A stretch of 64,000 nt of DNA. Origin: Gracilimonas sp. Its GTDB lineage: Bacteria > Bacteroidota > Rhodothermia > Balneolales > Balneolaceae. The stretch spans positions 31,792 through 95,791 of the forward strand of contig JAKURD010000012.1 in assembly GCA_022450045.1 (NCBI GenBank). The letters run 5' to 3'. Positions 53,397 to 62,325 of this stretch are shown piece after piece (positions within the stretch are counted from its first letter, which is position 1; each line of letters starts with the position of its first letter). The position numbers were made by a program, and so were the translations under genes. The notes under the pieces are model-generated. The model was not told where the DNA came from. It saw only the letters and a list, made by a program, of their open reading frames with translations, and made no database searches.

Positions 53397-53462
53397 ATGA
53401 AGTTACATCTTACACTTACACCAAATACTGAACCCATAATCAAACTTCAATACGAAATATAA
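53397..53462 (+). pseudogene. Short ORF resembling the N-terminus of a Cas6, directly before cas8
   Basis: ATG at 53397 opens 21 codons reading MKLHLTLTPNTEPIIKLQYE then Ile and TAA. This resembles the first beta strand and turn of many Cas6 RAMP endoribonucleases (M-R/K-L-x-L-x-L-x-P-x). Type I-B operons often begin with cas6 at this position. The stop is one base before the cas8 ATG. The likeliest reading is the 5' end of a cas6 whose remainder was deleted; a leader ORF coupling cas8 translation is possible. It is too short to decide by eye. Confidence 0.45.
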
Positions 53463-53463
53463 A

Positions 53464-55227
53464 ATGATTCAAAAACTAGCAAAATTAGGTAAGATTGTTC
53501 CAAAGGATATGTTCCCTGATAATCCGCTTGGGTTAAATAGAGAGTATGAGGTAGAAGATATTGTTTTTCTGGAATTTGAATCAGGAGATTATGGGTGGGA
53601 ATTTGAAGGTTTAACTATTGAAAAATATTCTAAGACCTATGCCGATAAATATTTGATGAAATCTGCCAAGGGTAGAAAAACTTCCGAGTTTCCTACAATC
53701 GATGTATACGCTGTAGATGGATTTAAAAATGAAGATGGTAAAATTGACCTTGTTCAAAGCAAATATGGCAATAAAATTACCTATATACTTGCCAAGCATA
53801 GTCCACTATTTGATGAAATAATTGAAGAAATAGAAAATAATGACGATGTAAAAAAAGAAATGGAGCATCGCCTGTTAGATTTTTCCCGCTTTGCCCTCAG
53901 TATAAAATTAAATGGCTTCTACATTGGAGAATACCCGGGGTTTCAAGAAGTCGTTCAACAATTAAAAGATAAATCAGGGAAGAAAGATTATTACCTGTTT
54001 AATAAAAAAAAGTACGAAGCGCATGAAAAGCTTTGTTCGATTACTAATAGTATTGAGCCAACAATATGGGGTTATGTTTCACCCTATAAGTTTTATGCTG
54101 TGAAAACGGAATATGCAGCTGTTCCCGGCGGTTTTGATGCAACACAGGCCTGGAAAAATTTTCCTGTATCACCAAGAGGGGCGGAGTATTTAGAACGAGC
54201 AGATAAGTTTATTCAAGAATATTTAAATTTCCGTTTTTGTGGCTATAACTACTTTCTGTTGCCAGAACGAATTTTAGAGATTGGTGATGAGCAGGAGTTT
54301 TTAGAGTATCTCATGGAGTTTAAAAAATTTTGTTTAGCCAGAGAAAATAAAAGTAACACTCAGTTGGAAGAAGATCTTCTTGAATTATTGGAGGAAGGTA
54401 ACAACTCAGCAAATTATACCCTCTTTTTTTATGAGAAGAATAATTCTGAATTTAAAATTTTAGCATCAATAGAAGATATATTTCCATCCTATGCTTCGAC
54501 AATAGTTGGAGCTAAGAAAGAATCGGAAAATCATGAAATTTTTAGAGGACTGACTCGCAAGAAAGAAAAATATAACCTGAAGTTCTTCTTTTCGTATATC
54601 AAAGAGTTTGTACCGGAACAGGCAGCTTTTTTAGAGATTGTGAGAGCAATTTTTATGCAAAAGAGCATTGATTACGACTACCTTTTACAACGAATGGTAA
54701 CTAAGTTTCGGGTGGATTTTGCGAACAACGAGCTTTTCACCGTAACGGTTTTAAAAGCTATTCTAATCTTAAAGTTACTTAGCAAACTCGAATTGATAGA
54801 ACTAACCAAAACCAACGAACAGACAATTATGGAAAATATTTACGAAGAGTTTTTTGAGGAGCATGCTGAGTTTTTTAATTCAGAAAATTCGGCAACTAAG
54901 AAAGCTGTTTTTTTGGAAGGGGTATTGGCTCAGTTTCTCTTAAACATTCAATATCAAGACCGTAAAGCAACACCTTTTCGCAGCAGACTTAATTCACTAA
55001 AGCTGAAAGAAAAACATATCAAAAGGTTATTACCGGAGATAATTGAAAAGTTAGAGCAGTACGACAAAAACTATTACCGAGATCTTGAAGAAACTATCTC
55101 ACACTATTTATTAAGTGCAAAATTTGATCTAAGTGATAACGAAATAAGCTTTTATTTCACAATGGGTATGAACCTGGCTAAAGAATTTAAATCAACAAAA
55201 GAAAACGAATCAACCAACGGAGAATAA
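53464..55227 (+). CDS. cas8b: Type I-B Cascade large subunit Cas8 (TM1802-like)
   Basis: The 587-residue protein is recognised as Cas8 from its position before cas7 and cas5 and by similarity of style to the TM1802 family (FLEFESGDYGWEFEGLTIEK, HRLLDFSRFALSIKLNG and the late RSRLNSLKLKEKHIKRLLPE). Cas8 recognises the PAM and recruits Cas3. There is no zinc-finger pair of cysteines that some Cas8b proteins have. It is AT-rich like the rest of the locus. The next gene begins 3 bases after the stop. Confidence 0.8.
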   Translation: MIQKLAKLGKIVPKDMFPDNPLGLNREYEVEDIVFLEFESGDYGWEFEGLTIEKYSKTYADKYLMKSAKGRKTSEFPTIDVYAVDGFKNEDGKIDLVQSKYGNKITYILAKHSPLFDEIIEEIENNDDVKKEMEHRLLDFSRFALSIKLNGFYIGEYPGFQEVVQQLKDKSGKKDYYLFNKKKYEAHEKLCSITNSIEPTIWGYVSPYKFYAVKTEYAAVPGGFDATQAWKNFPVSPRGAEYLERADKFIQEYLNFRFCGYNYFLLPERILEIGDEQEFLEYLMEFKKFCLARENKSNTQLEEDLLELLEEGNNSANYTLFFYEKNNSEFKILASIEDIFPSYASTIVGAKKESENHEIFRGLTRKKEKYNLKFFFSYIKEFVPEQAAFLEIVRAIFMQKSIDYDYLLQRMVTKFRVDFANNELFTVTVLKAILILKLLSKLELIELTKTNEQTIMENIYEEFFEEHAEFFNSENSATKKAVFLEGVLAQFLLNIQYQDRKATPFRSRLNSLKLKEKHIKRLLPEIIEKLEQYDKNYYRDLEETISHYLLSAKFDLSDNEISFYFTMGMNLAKEFKSTKENESTNGE

Positions 55228-55230
55228 ACT

Positions 55231-56100
55231 ATGGCTGCTATAATCAATCGGGAAGAATTCTTATTTATATATGATGTTACGGATGCAAACCCTAACGGAG
55301 ATCCTTTAGATGAAAATAAACCAAGGATTGATGAAGAATCGGGAATTAACATTGTAACTGATGTACGATTAAAAAGAACTATACGCGACTTTCTATTTAA
55401 TTTTAAAGGGTACAATGGTAAAAATGGTAAGGATATTTTTGTCCGTTCTACCGAATCCGAAAAAGGAGGGCTTAAAGATGGCAAAGAACGTACCGGCGAT
55501 TTTAAGAATTCTGAAGAAGAAATATTAAAATCATGTATTGACATTCGACTATTTGGGGGTGTATTACCGATAGATAAAGACTCTATAAAGTTTACCGGAC
55601 CAATACAATTCAAGATGGGAAGATCTCTTCATAAAGTAGAGCTAAAGCATATAAAAGGAACTGGAGCTTTTGCATCAAAAGCTGGTGCTAAACAGCAAAC
55701 ATTTCGAGAAGAATATAATTTACCCTACTCACTTATCGCTTTCTACGGAGTTGTCAACGAAAATGCAGCAAAAGAAACCGGTCTTTCAGAAGACGACCTT
55801 AAAGAGTTTTACGAAGCTATGTGGATGGGCACAAAAAACCTGATATCCCGCTCTAAAATGGGGCACATTCCCCGCCTACTTGTAAAAGTGAGACATAAAG
55901 AGCCTTATTTTTTTATTGGCGACCTGGATAAATATGTAAAACTGCAAACCGATAAAGCGGATGAAAAAATAAGAGATGTTACAGATGTATCTATTGATCT
56001 TTCTGATTTATCAAAAGTATTGGCGGATAACAAAGATAAAATTGAAACAATCAATCTTAAACAAGGAGACAGAGTTAGGGTGAACGGATGGGAGCACTAA
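55231..56100 (+). CDS. cas7: Cas7 backbone subunit, type I-B (Csh2)
   Basis: The 289-residue RAMP protein begins NREEFLFIYDVTDANPNGDP with LDENKPRID following, the signature of Csh2/Cas7b. DVRLKRTIRDF and RSKMGHIPRLLVKVRHK are further family segments. Six or so copies coat crRNA in Cascade. It starts 3 bases after cas8 and overlaps cas5 by 13 bases. Confidence 0.93.
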   Translation: MAAIINREEFLFIYDVTDANPNGDPLDENKPRIDEESGINIVTDVRLKRTIRDFLFNFKGYNGKNGKDIFVRSTESEKGGLKDGKERTGDFKNSEEEILKSCIDIRLFGGVLPIDKDSIKFTGPIQFKMGRSLHKVELKHIKGTGAFASKAGAKQQTFREEYNLPYSLIAFYGVVNENAAKETGLSEDDLKEFYEAMWMGTKNLISRSKMGHIPRLLVKVRHKEPYFFIGDLDKYVKLQTDKADEKIRDVTDVSIDLSDLSKVLADNKDKIETINLKQGDRVRVNGWEH

Positions 56101-56795
56101 AAAAATCAGAGGTGCTGGTTTTCGACTTATATGCTGATTACGCTCAGCTAAAAAAATATTATACCACTATGTCACCATTATCCTTCGCGATTCCTCCTGG
56201 TACAGTAATTCGTGGGATTTTGGGGGCATTAATTGGCATAGATAAAAGTGAGTCGCCTGAATATTTTCATGGGATTGACCTTTCTCTCCGGCTAATAAAT
56301 CCGGTTAAAAAAGTGAATATTCCAACCAATCTTTTAAAGACGACCTCCAGAAAACATTTTGCTAGATATGAGAATCATAAACCGACAAATATCGAGTTTG
56401 CTAAAGATGTACGATACCGCATATACCTTAAAACAGAGCAAAAAGAAATTTATGCGAGCATCAAGAAGCATTTAATTAATCATAGCTCTGTATATACATT
56501 ATCTGTAGGTATTTCTGAGGCATTGGCGAATTTTGAAAATTTTCGTGAAACTACTGTAGAATCCAATATTTTAGAAAAAACAACTATTGATAGTATTATT
56601 CCCACAGATTTAATTTCTGATCCGGATTTTAAAGAAGTAGAAATATTTACTACTACGCTTCCCATGAAAATGATGAATGATAGAGAGATTATCGAATATC
56701 GCGAATTTGCTTTCGAACGCCGTGGGTTACCTATTCGGGCAAAAGTAGAGAGTGCCGTAAAGTTAAGCAGTGGAGACCATGTCGTATTCTTTTGA
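56088..56795 (+). CDS. cas5: Cas5 subunit, type I-B
   Basis: The 235-residue RAMP protein has the Cas5 pattern: N-terminal VLVFDLYADYAQLKKYYTTM, then SFAIPPGTVIRGILGALIGI with glycine-rich helix and YTLSVGISEALANFENF. Cas5 caps the 5' handle of crRNA. The start lies inside the end of cas7 (13-base overlap), and the end overlaps cas3, which shows tight coupling. Confidence 0.9.
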   Translation: MGALKKSEVLVFDLYADYAQLKKYYTTMSPLSFAIPPGTVIRGILGALIGIDKSESPEYFHGIDLSLRLINPVKKVNIPTNLLKTTSRKHFARYENHKPTNIEFAKDVRYRIYLKTEQKEIYASIKKHLINHSSVYTLSVGISEALANFENFRETTVESNILEKTTIDSIIPTDLISDPDFKEVEIFTTTLPMKMMNDREIIEYREFAFERRGLPIRAKVESAVKLSSGDHVVFF

Positions 56796-59154
56796 ACTAT
56801 GGTCTCATCCAGAAAAACTGTTAAAAGATCATATTACAGGTGTGTTCGAAAATGGACATGTAATTTGCCAACGACTTTCTGTTGATTCTGATTTCAAAAT
56901 ATTGATTGATTTATGCCTGCTTCTACATGATTTTGGGAAATCAAGTATTTTTTTTCAGGAATACATTCATGCAATCCATGATAGAGATATAGGCAAAATA
57001 ACAGAGGAGGAGTTTGAAGACATAAAATACAAACTTGGAAAGCGAAAAAATCATGCTCGAATATCCTCTATCTGGGCGTTTTTGGCTATACGGCAAAAGC
57101 TTGACAATCCAGTATTTGCCTTGATCGGCTTGATAACAGTGCTACGTCATCACGGGCATTTAACTAATCTTGACGAGATGCTTGACTTTTCAGGGGTAGA
57201 TTTTTCTTCTTTAAAAGAAGTAAGCGCCAAAAGTAACTACGAAGAGTTTTCTCAAATTTTAGAATTTAATGGTTATGAATTAGAAGAGTTCAACCATATT
57301 TACTTCGAAAAAAAGTTAGACAGTTTTTTTGATTCAAGGCATTTTAGAAGAAAGTGGATAAAAGAAATACAGAAAAAACTTAATTCCGATACGTTTTATG
57401 ACACAAGCTTAGTCTTCTCAATTCTATTAGCTTCCGATAAAGGAGAGTGTATTTTTGATGGAGCTATATTTCAACGAGATATTGAAGAACTGCCGACAAC
57501 ACTTGTTGATATTTATAAGTTTAAAGAGTTTGGACCTTCAACAAAGAATGATTTAAATCAACTAAGAAACGAGGTTTATGATTCTGTAAACCAAAATATC
57601 TTAAAAATAACCTCTAAAGATAAATTTCTTTCAATAAATGTGCCTACTGGCATTGGCAAAACACTTACTGTTCTAAATTCTTGTTTTAAGCTTTTAGGAA
57701 AAAGAAATGATCTGCAGAAAATTATTTACTGTTTACCTTTCACTTCGGTAATTGATCAAAATGCAGAGGTTATTAGCGAAATACTTGAAAAAAATAAGAT
57801 CGAAAGTACTTCTGAGTATTTACTAATCAATCACCATTTAGCTGAACTAAAATACGAGGCTAAAACTGACAACAATGAAATTGATGACAATAAAAGTGAA
57901 TTTTTAATTACTCAGTTTGAATCAATCATCTGTGTTACAACATTTTATCAATTACTCTATGGGTTATTTACCGGAAAGAACAATGAAATAAAAAAGCTCC
58001 ATAGTTTCGCGAATTCGATAGTCATTCTTGATGAAGTTCAAAGCATTCCAAGTAAATATTGGCCGCTTGTTAAGGAGGCCTTAACGAAAATAGCTGATCA
58101 ATTAAACATTACATTTATTTTTGTTACAGCTACACTTCCTATGATCTTTTCAGAAGAAAAAGGGGAGATCAAAGAACTTGTTAAGGATAAAAAAACAATT
58201 TTTAGCTCTGTTGATAGAATTGAATTAGAAACGTCATTACTGAAAAGGCCTCTTAATAAAGAACAATTTTTAGAAATTTTGGAGAAAGATATAGATCAAA
58301 ATTCCGGTAAAAGTTTCTTAGTTATTTTGAACACTATTAAAGCATCGAAAGATATTTATTGGTCTTTAAAAGATTTGTATCCTAACCTAATCTACCTTTC
58401 TACCAATATTCCACCAGTCGAAAGATTGAAAAGGATAAAAAAGATAAAAGCTGCTAAAGAGAATTATATTGTAATATCTACACAGCTTGTCGAGGCAGGT
58501 GTAGATATAGATCTGGATATCGTTTACAGAGATATTGCACCACTTGATTCAATTTTCCAATCTGCTGGCAGATGCAATAGAAATGCAATGAGTAGTAAGG
58601 GTGTCGTAAAAGTATTTTCCTTATTAGATGAGACAAAAAGGTACGCCAGCTACATATACAGCAAAGCTGATTTAGACACGACCCAAATGTTGCTGAAGGA
58701 GAAAGAGATATTTAATGAAGGTGAGTTTTTCGATTTAGCAAATAAATACTATGCATCGATAACAAAAACACCAAGGGACGAATCCTTGCATATTCTTAAA
58801 GAAATAGAGAAGCTAAATTATACTAACGCATTTGATCCCCAACAGCATAAAAACGCGTTTGAATTAATTGAAGATATTTCAACTTATCCAGCGTATGTCG
58901 CCATCGAAGAAGAAGCAAATAGACTTATTGTAAAATATCAGGATTTAATTGATACTGATTTTGACTCTACTTTCGAGAAAAAGAGAGAAATAAAAAACGT
59001 TTTAAAAGGACTTTCGAAGTATTCAGTGTCCGTCCCCGAGAAGTATGCTTTTAAAAACGATTCATTTTATTATGTCATATCAAAAGAGCAAAAAGATTTT
59101 GCTTACGATCGGGAAACTGGCATAGAATTTGAAGATGGAGTAGCAATTATTTAG
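56779..59154 (+). CDS. cas3: Cas3 helicase-nuclease with N-terminal HD domain
   Basis: I chose the ATG at 56779 (MSYSFELWSHPEK) because the frame start at 56770 is GTG; either overlaps cas5. The 791-residue protein has HD nuclease motifs (SHPEKLLKDH, LLLHDFGKSSIFF, LRHHGHLTN). The SF2 helicase part follows with Walker A VPTGIGKTLTVLN (about residue 290), DEVQ box VILDEVQSIPS, TATLPM, and motif VI QSAGRCNRN. It degrades DNA recruited by Cascade. The C-terminal part matches Cas3 of I-B systems. No truncation is seen. Confidence 0.95.
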   Translation: MSYSFELWSHPEKLLKDHITGVFENGHVICQRLSVDSDFKILIDLCLLLHDFGKSSIFFQEYIHAIHDRDIGKITEEEFEDIKYKLGKRKNHARISSIWAFLAIRQKLDNPVFALIGLITVLRHHGHLTNLDEMLDFSGVDFSSLKEVSAKSNYEEFSQILEFNGYELEEFNHIYFEKKLDSFFDSRHFRRKWIKEIQKKLNSDTFYDTSLVFSILLASDKGECIFDGAIFQRDIEELPTTLVDIYKFKEFGPSTKNDLNQLRNEVYDSVNQNILKITSKDKFLSINVPTGIGKTLTVLNSCFKLLGKRNDLQKIIYCLPFTSVIDQNAEVISEILEKNKIESTSEYLLINHHLAELKYEAKTDNNEIDDNKSEFLITQFESIICVTTFYQLLYGLFTGKNNEIKKLHSFANSIVILDEVQSIPSKYWPLVKEALTKIADQLNITFIFVTATLPMIFSEEKGEIKELVKDKKTIFSSVDRIELETSLLKRPLNKEQFLEILEKDIDQNSGKSFLVILNTIKASKDIYWSLKDLYPNLIYLSTNIPPVERLKRIKKIKAAKENYIVISTQLVEAGVDIDLDIVYRDIAPLDSIFQSAGRCNRNAMSSKGVVKVFSLLDETKRYASYIYSKADLDTTQMLLKEKEIFNEGEFFDLANKYYASITKTPRDESLHILKEIEKLNYTNAFDPQQHKNAFELIEDISTYPAYVAIEEEANRLIVKYQDLIDTDFDSTFEKKREIKNVLKGLSKYSVSVPEKYAFKNDSFYYVISKEQKDFAYDRETGIEFEDGVAII

Positions 59155-59298
59155 AAGTTGAAAGGAACCTTTCCCTCTGTGCAAAATAATCTGTTAAGTA
59201 CTTCGCCCAACGAAATTAAAATTCCAGTAATTGTACATTCCGAATTATGGTATGGGGTGCAGAAAAATGAACGAAAGGAAGAAAACAAACAAAAGGAA
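59155..59298 (+). pseudogene. VapC-like PIN-toxin remnant
   Basis: Immediately after the cas3 stop, the frame reads KGTFPSVQNNLLSTSPNEIK followed by IPVIVHSELWYGVQKNERKE. This matches the inner part of VapC PIN toxins from the LKG turn to the helix carrying the conserved Glu (SELWYG). The N-terminus with the first Asp (LLDTN-like) and the C-terminal half are missing. The frame then runs on into a cas6 fragment, so it is a decayed toxin gene joined to the next segment. A TTG at 59158 could start a 97-residue chimera, but this is unlikely to be functional. Confidence 0.6.
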
Positions 59299-59304
59299 TA
59301 TCCA

Positions 59305-59425
59305 TGCCTACTCCCCCAAACCATCATCCGCTTCCCTAAAATCAAACTTCGCACGCGCGATGCGCATAAGCTGCTGAGGTACTTTGAGAATTTGTTTAAA
59401 GAGAAGTCAGAGCTGCTGCAGATCA
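59305..59425 (+). pseudogene. Partial 5' duplicate of cas6
   Basis: The frame QTIIRFPKIKLRTRDAHKLL and the following YFENLFKEKSELL correspond to residues about 5-39 of the intact cas6 at 60163 (QTIIRFPEIKLRTRDAHKLR). The nucleotide match is close over about 115 bases (59308-59422 against 60170-60284) and then stops. It has no in-frame ATG where the intact gene has its start. With the intact gene it forms direct repeats that enclose the PIN toxin-antitoxin pair. Confidence 0.75.
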
Positions 59426-59495
59426 ATATTGAATGCGGGTATTTCCTTTAATTTTCAAAATCTTAAAAGAACATATTTTTTATTACATTGGTAGT

Positions 59496-59777
59496 ATGTC
59501 ACGTAAAGAAAGAATATTAAATAAAATCAGGTCAATCGAGGATTCCGAAGTATTGCAGAAGCTGGAGCAATGGGTGGATAAGGTATGTAATACAGGAGTG
59601 AAGGAACAAGGTGAGACCTACCTGGAAAAATCAGCGTCAGCAAAAAAGCAGAGTGATTCAGGCAATGCGTTAAAATGGCTGCATAAAATTGCCGAACAGG
59701 GTGGAGTTTCTGCAATTGAAGATCCTGTGGAATGGCAAAAAAAAGAACGAAGAGACCGAAGCCTTCCAATACAATAA
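59496..59777 (+). CDS. Putative antitoxin of the PIN toxin, inside the cas operon
   Basis: The ATG at 59496 (MSRKERILNKIRSIEDSEVL) is preferred over the frame start at 59433, since antitoxins of this kind begin so; it gives 93 residues. The N-terminal helix-rich segment and the C-terminal SAIEDPVEWQKKERRDRSLP are typical of antitoxins paired with VapC-like PIN toxins in Bacteroidota. It is 4 bases upstream of the toxin. Antitoxins of this family neutralise the toxin by direct binding. Its own promoter region would lie in the 70 bases before it, overlapping the cas6 duplicate. Confidence 0.75.
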   Translation: MSRKERILNKIRSIEDSEVLQKLEQWVDKVCNTGVKEQGETYLEKSASAKKQSDSGNALKWLHKIAEQGGVSAIEDPVEWQKKERRDRSLPIQ

Positions 59778-59781
59778 CTAA

Positions 59782-60153
59782 ATGATATTGCTGGATTCCA
59801 ATATTATTATCTATGCGGCCCAACCTGCTTACCGGGAACTACGAAAGTGGTTAGAAAAACAGGTATTTGCTATTTCTGAACTTTCCAGGCTTGAAGTGAT
59901 GGGATATCACCGGATTGAAGAAGATAAAAGAGAATATTTCCATCAATTTTTTAATGTGAGTCGGATTTTACCTATTTCAGAAGAAGTTATTGAAACAGCT
60001 ATTCCTATTCGCAGAACTTATAATATGAGTTTGGGTGATGCTGTGATTGCTGCAACGGCCATACACTATGGCTGTAAGCTCTGCACCAACAATCAAAAAG
60101 ATTTTAAGAAAGTTGATAAACTTCGATTAGTAAATATTTCAGAATTTGTATAA
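59782..60153 (+). CDS. vapC: PIN-domain toxin (VapC-like)
   Basis: The 123-residue protein has all four acidic sites: MILLDSNIIIYA (Asp5), SELSRLEVMGYH (Glu), SLGDAVIAATA (Asp) and NNQKDFKKVD (Asp). Such toxins cut tRNA or rRNA. It starts 4 bases after its antitoxin and ends 9 bases before cas6, so it lies within the cas operon. An addiction or guard role for the CRISPR locus is conceivable, but the sequence shows only the arrangement. Confidence 0.85.
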   Translation: MILLDSNIIIYAAQPAYRELRKWLEKQVFAISELSRLEVMGYHRIEEDKREYFHQFFNVSRILPISEEVIETAIPIRRTYNMSLGDAVIAATAIHYGCKLCTNNQKDFKKVDKLRLVNISEFV

Positions 60154-60162
60154 CAAAAGTAT

Positions 60163-60819
60163 ATGACGCTCTCCCAAACCATCATCCGTTTCCCTGAAAT
60201 CAAACTTCGCACCCGCGATGCACACAAGCTGCGGGGATATTTTGGGAATTTGTTTAAAGAGAAGTCAGAGCTGCTGCACAATCATATGGGCAATGGAGAA
60301 TTCAGGTATGACTACCCCCAGGTGCAGTATAAAGTAATTGACCAAACGCCAATGCTGGTAGCCGTGAAGGATGGGGCGAAATTGCTGCCGGAGTTATTTC
60401 TCAAGATCAGGGAATTAAAAATTGGGCATGAAATTATCCCGGTTCACCAAAAAAATATAGAAGCCAAACAACTTGAAATAGGTGCAACGGAAGGATTCAA
60501 GGACTATCAATTTCAAACCTTATGGATGTGCCTGAATCAAAAAAACCATCAGCGATATGAAAACAGTACGCCTGATAAACAAAAACAACTTCTCGAGCGC
60601 ATCTTGATTGGCAATTTCCTTTCCTTTTTTAAAGGCATGGATCATTTCATAGAAGAACAGATTGAGGTGGATGCTAAGTTTCAGGAAAAACAAACACGGT
60701 TCAAAAATAATACCATGCTGGCTTTTGAAGGTAGTTTTAAAACGAATGTATCTCTGCCCGACTTAATTGGCCTGGGAAAATCAGTGGCTCGGGGTTTTGG
60801 AACGATAAAACGGATTTGA
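60163..60819 (+). CDS. cas6: Cas6 pre-crRNA endoribonuclease (Cas6b-type), intact copy
   Basis: The 218-residue protein starts MTLSQTIIRFPEIKLRTRDA and contains a C-terminal GLGKSVARGFGTIKRI, the glycine-rich loop of Cas6. The composition and middle part (FKDYQFQTLWMCLNQKNHQR) fit the Cas6b family that accompanies TM1802-type systems. A catalytic His is probably in the N-terminal HNHMGNGEFRYDYPQVQYK region. It cleaves the repeats of the array at 63220. Its 5' end is duplicated at 59305. It stands in the second half of the operon, away from cas8. Confidence 0.85.
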   Translation: MTLSQTIIRFPEIKLRTRDAHKLRGYFGNLFKEKSELLHNHMGNGEFRYDYPQVQYKVIDQTPMLVAVKDGAKLLPELFLKIRELKIGHEIIPVHQKNIEAKQLEIGATEGFKDYQFQTLWMCLNQKNHQRYENSTPDKQKQLLERILIGNFLSFFKGMDHFIEEQIEVDAKFQEKQTRFKNNTMLAFEGSFKTNVSLPDLIGLGKSVARGFGTIKRI

Positions 60820-60853
60820 AGCAGTCATTTTTATGAAGTAAAGATCAAACAAT

Positions 60854-61846
60854 ATGCACTTATACATTACCACATACGGGGCTTTTCTTCACATAAAAAA
60901 TGGCATGTTTGAGGTGAAGTACATCGAGGATGGAGAGGAGATCAAAAAGAAAATCCCGCCTAAAAAAGTATCGGGTATTGTACTTGATCGGGGCACCTCT
61001 CTCACCTACGAAGTGGTAAAAACGGCACTTGAACATAATATTGACATTGTTTTTGCCGAAGGAGATGGCGCCCCAATAGGCCGGGTCTGGCACAGCAAAC
61101 TCGGTAGTACCACAAAAATACGGAAGCGACAATTACAGGCGAGTTTAAATGAAGAAGCGGTTTATTGGATTAAACAATGGATCGCAGACAAAATTCAGAA
61201 CCAAATAGATTTTATAAAGGAACTAAAAAAACATCGTGCTGCAAAATCTGATGAAATTGATACGGCTTTGGATAAACTGAATTCCCAAAAAACAAAAGTA
61301 GAAGAACTGGAGGGAGACACCATTCTGGATATTGCAGGCACGCTCCGCGGATATGAAGGCACGGCAGGCCGGGTGTATTTTCAGTTGTTATCTTCACTTT
61401 TATCTAAGGAATATCAATTTAAGGGCAGGAGTTTTCGTCCGGCTGAAGACCCGTATAATGCTTTTCTGAATTATGGATATGGTATTCTCTATTCCCGAAT
61501 CGAAAAATGTATCATGATTGCCGGGCTCGATCCTTATGTTGGCTTTCTGCATCGCGACGACTACAACCAAACCAGTTTTGTCTTCGATTTTATAGAGCCT
61601 TACCGGCCTTTTGTGGATTTGACGATTTACCGTTTGTTTTCAGGGAAGAAAGTGAGCCAGGATCATTATCATGAAATTACAAATGGTATTGGGTTGACTA
61701 AAGAAGGCAAGAAATTAATAGTCGAAAATTTTATTCAGCGGTTTGATGTGGACAAGATTCGTTATCGCGGACGAAATCAAACCCGGATGAATGCCATTCA
61801 ACAGGATGCGCATACGTTTGCGAATGAGCTGATTTCTTTGGTGTGA
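60854..61846 (+). CDS. cas1: Cas1 integrase
   Basis: The 330-residue protein catalyses spacer integration with Cas2. The metal-binding acidic residues are in LRGYEGTAGRVYF (Glu), GFLHRDDYNQTSF (His) and VFDFIEPYRPF (Glu/Asp). The N-terminal beta domain (YITTYGAFLHIKNGMFEVKY) is normal. It starts 34 bases after cas6. Length and motifs are complete, so adaptation is likely to be active. Confidence 0.97.
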   Translation: MHLYITTYGAFLHIKNGMFEVKYIEDGEEIKKKIPPKKVSGIVLDRGTSLTYEVVKTALEHNIDIVFAEGDGAPIGRVWHSKLGSTTKIRKRQLQASLNEEAVYWIKQWIADKIQNQIDFIKELKKHRAAKSDEIDTALDKLNSQKTKVEELEGDTILDIAGTLRGYEGTAGRVYFQLLSSLLSKEYQFKGRSFRPAEDPYNAFLNYGYGILYSRIEKCIMIAGLDPYVGFLHRDDYNQTSFVFDFIEPYRPFVDLTIYRLFSGKKVSQDHYHEITNGIGLTKEGKKLIVENFIQRFDVDKIRYRGRNQTRMNAIQQDAHTFANELISLV

Positions 61847-61868
61847 TCCAGATTAAATGAATAAAGAA

Positions 61869-61940
61869 AGACATCCAGGGTTTTCAGCAACATTATTCGA
61901 TTCTACCTTCCAGAGTATAAATCCTGGAGGTCTGAGGTAT
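61869..61940. repeat. REP-like palindrome between cas1 and cas2
   Basis: The gap contains GACATCCAGGGTTTTCAGCA, and about 40 bases later AATCCTGGAGGTCT, its approximate complement. The same motif occurs near 51448 and 62935. It makes an unusual gap in an otherwise tight operon. Confidence 0.6.
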
Positions 61941-61971
61941 TAAAATCTAATTTCCATAAAAACCTGTTAAG

Positions 61972-62262
61972 ATGATTTGTTGGGTACTGTATGATATCAG
62001 AAATGATAATGCCAGAAGTAAAATTGCAAAAGCCTGTGAAAAATCAGGATTATACCGGGTACAATATTCGGTGTTTCTTGGAAGTATTGAAGCCAATGAA
62101 AAAGACACCCTTCAACTTCAAATCGAAGATCTTATGAATGAAGACCATGATTCGGTGTATATCTTCCCCATGAGTAAAGATGAGCTACAGACTTGCGCGT
62201 TATTGGGGCAGGCATTTGATAAAAAAATGATAACAGACGAAGTTAAGGCGATGTTTTTATAA
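61972..62262 (+). CDS. cas2: Cas2 adaptation protein
   Basis: The 96-residue protein begins MICWVLYDIRNDNARSKIAK, with the Asp of the beta-1 strand (YDI), and has YRVQYSVFLGSIEANEKD and YIFPMSKDEL as in Cas2. It forms the dimer that bridges two Cas1 dimers. Length is normal. A 125-base gap with a palindromic repeat separates it from cas1, and cas4 follows 63 bases later. Confidence 0.95.
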   Translation: MICWVLYDIRNDNARSKIAKACEKSGLYRVQYSVFLGSIEANEKDTLQLQIEDLMNEDHDSVYIFPMSKDELQTCALLGQAFDKKMITDEVKAMFL

Positions 62263-62325
62263 AAAGCATGAAAATTCTATCATCTAAAAACCTTGCAGGT
62301 CTATGCGAATTTATTATTTTGAAAA

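Noticed and set aside
59158-59451. A 97-residue protein starting at TTG 59158
   Set aside because: It joins a VapC remnant to a cas6 fragment and lacks any catalytic site; treated as two remnants.
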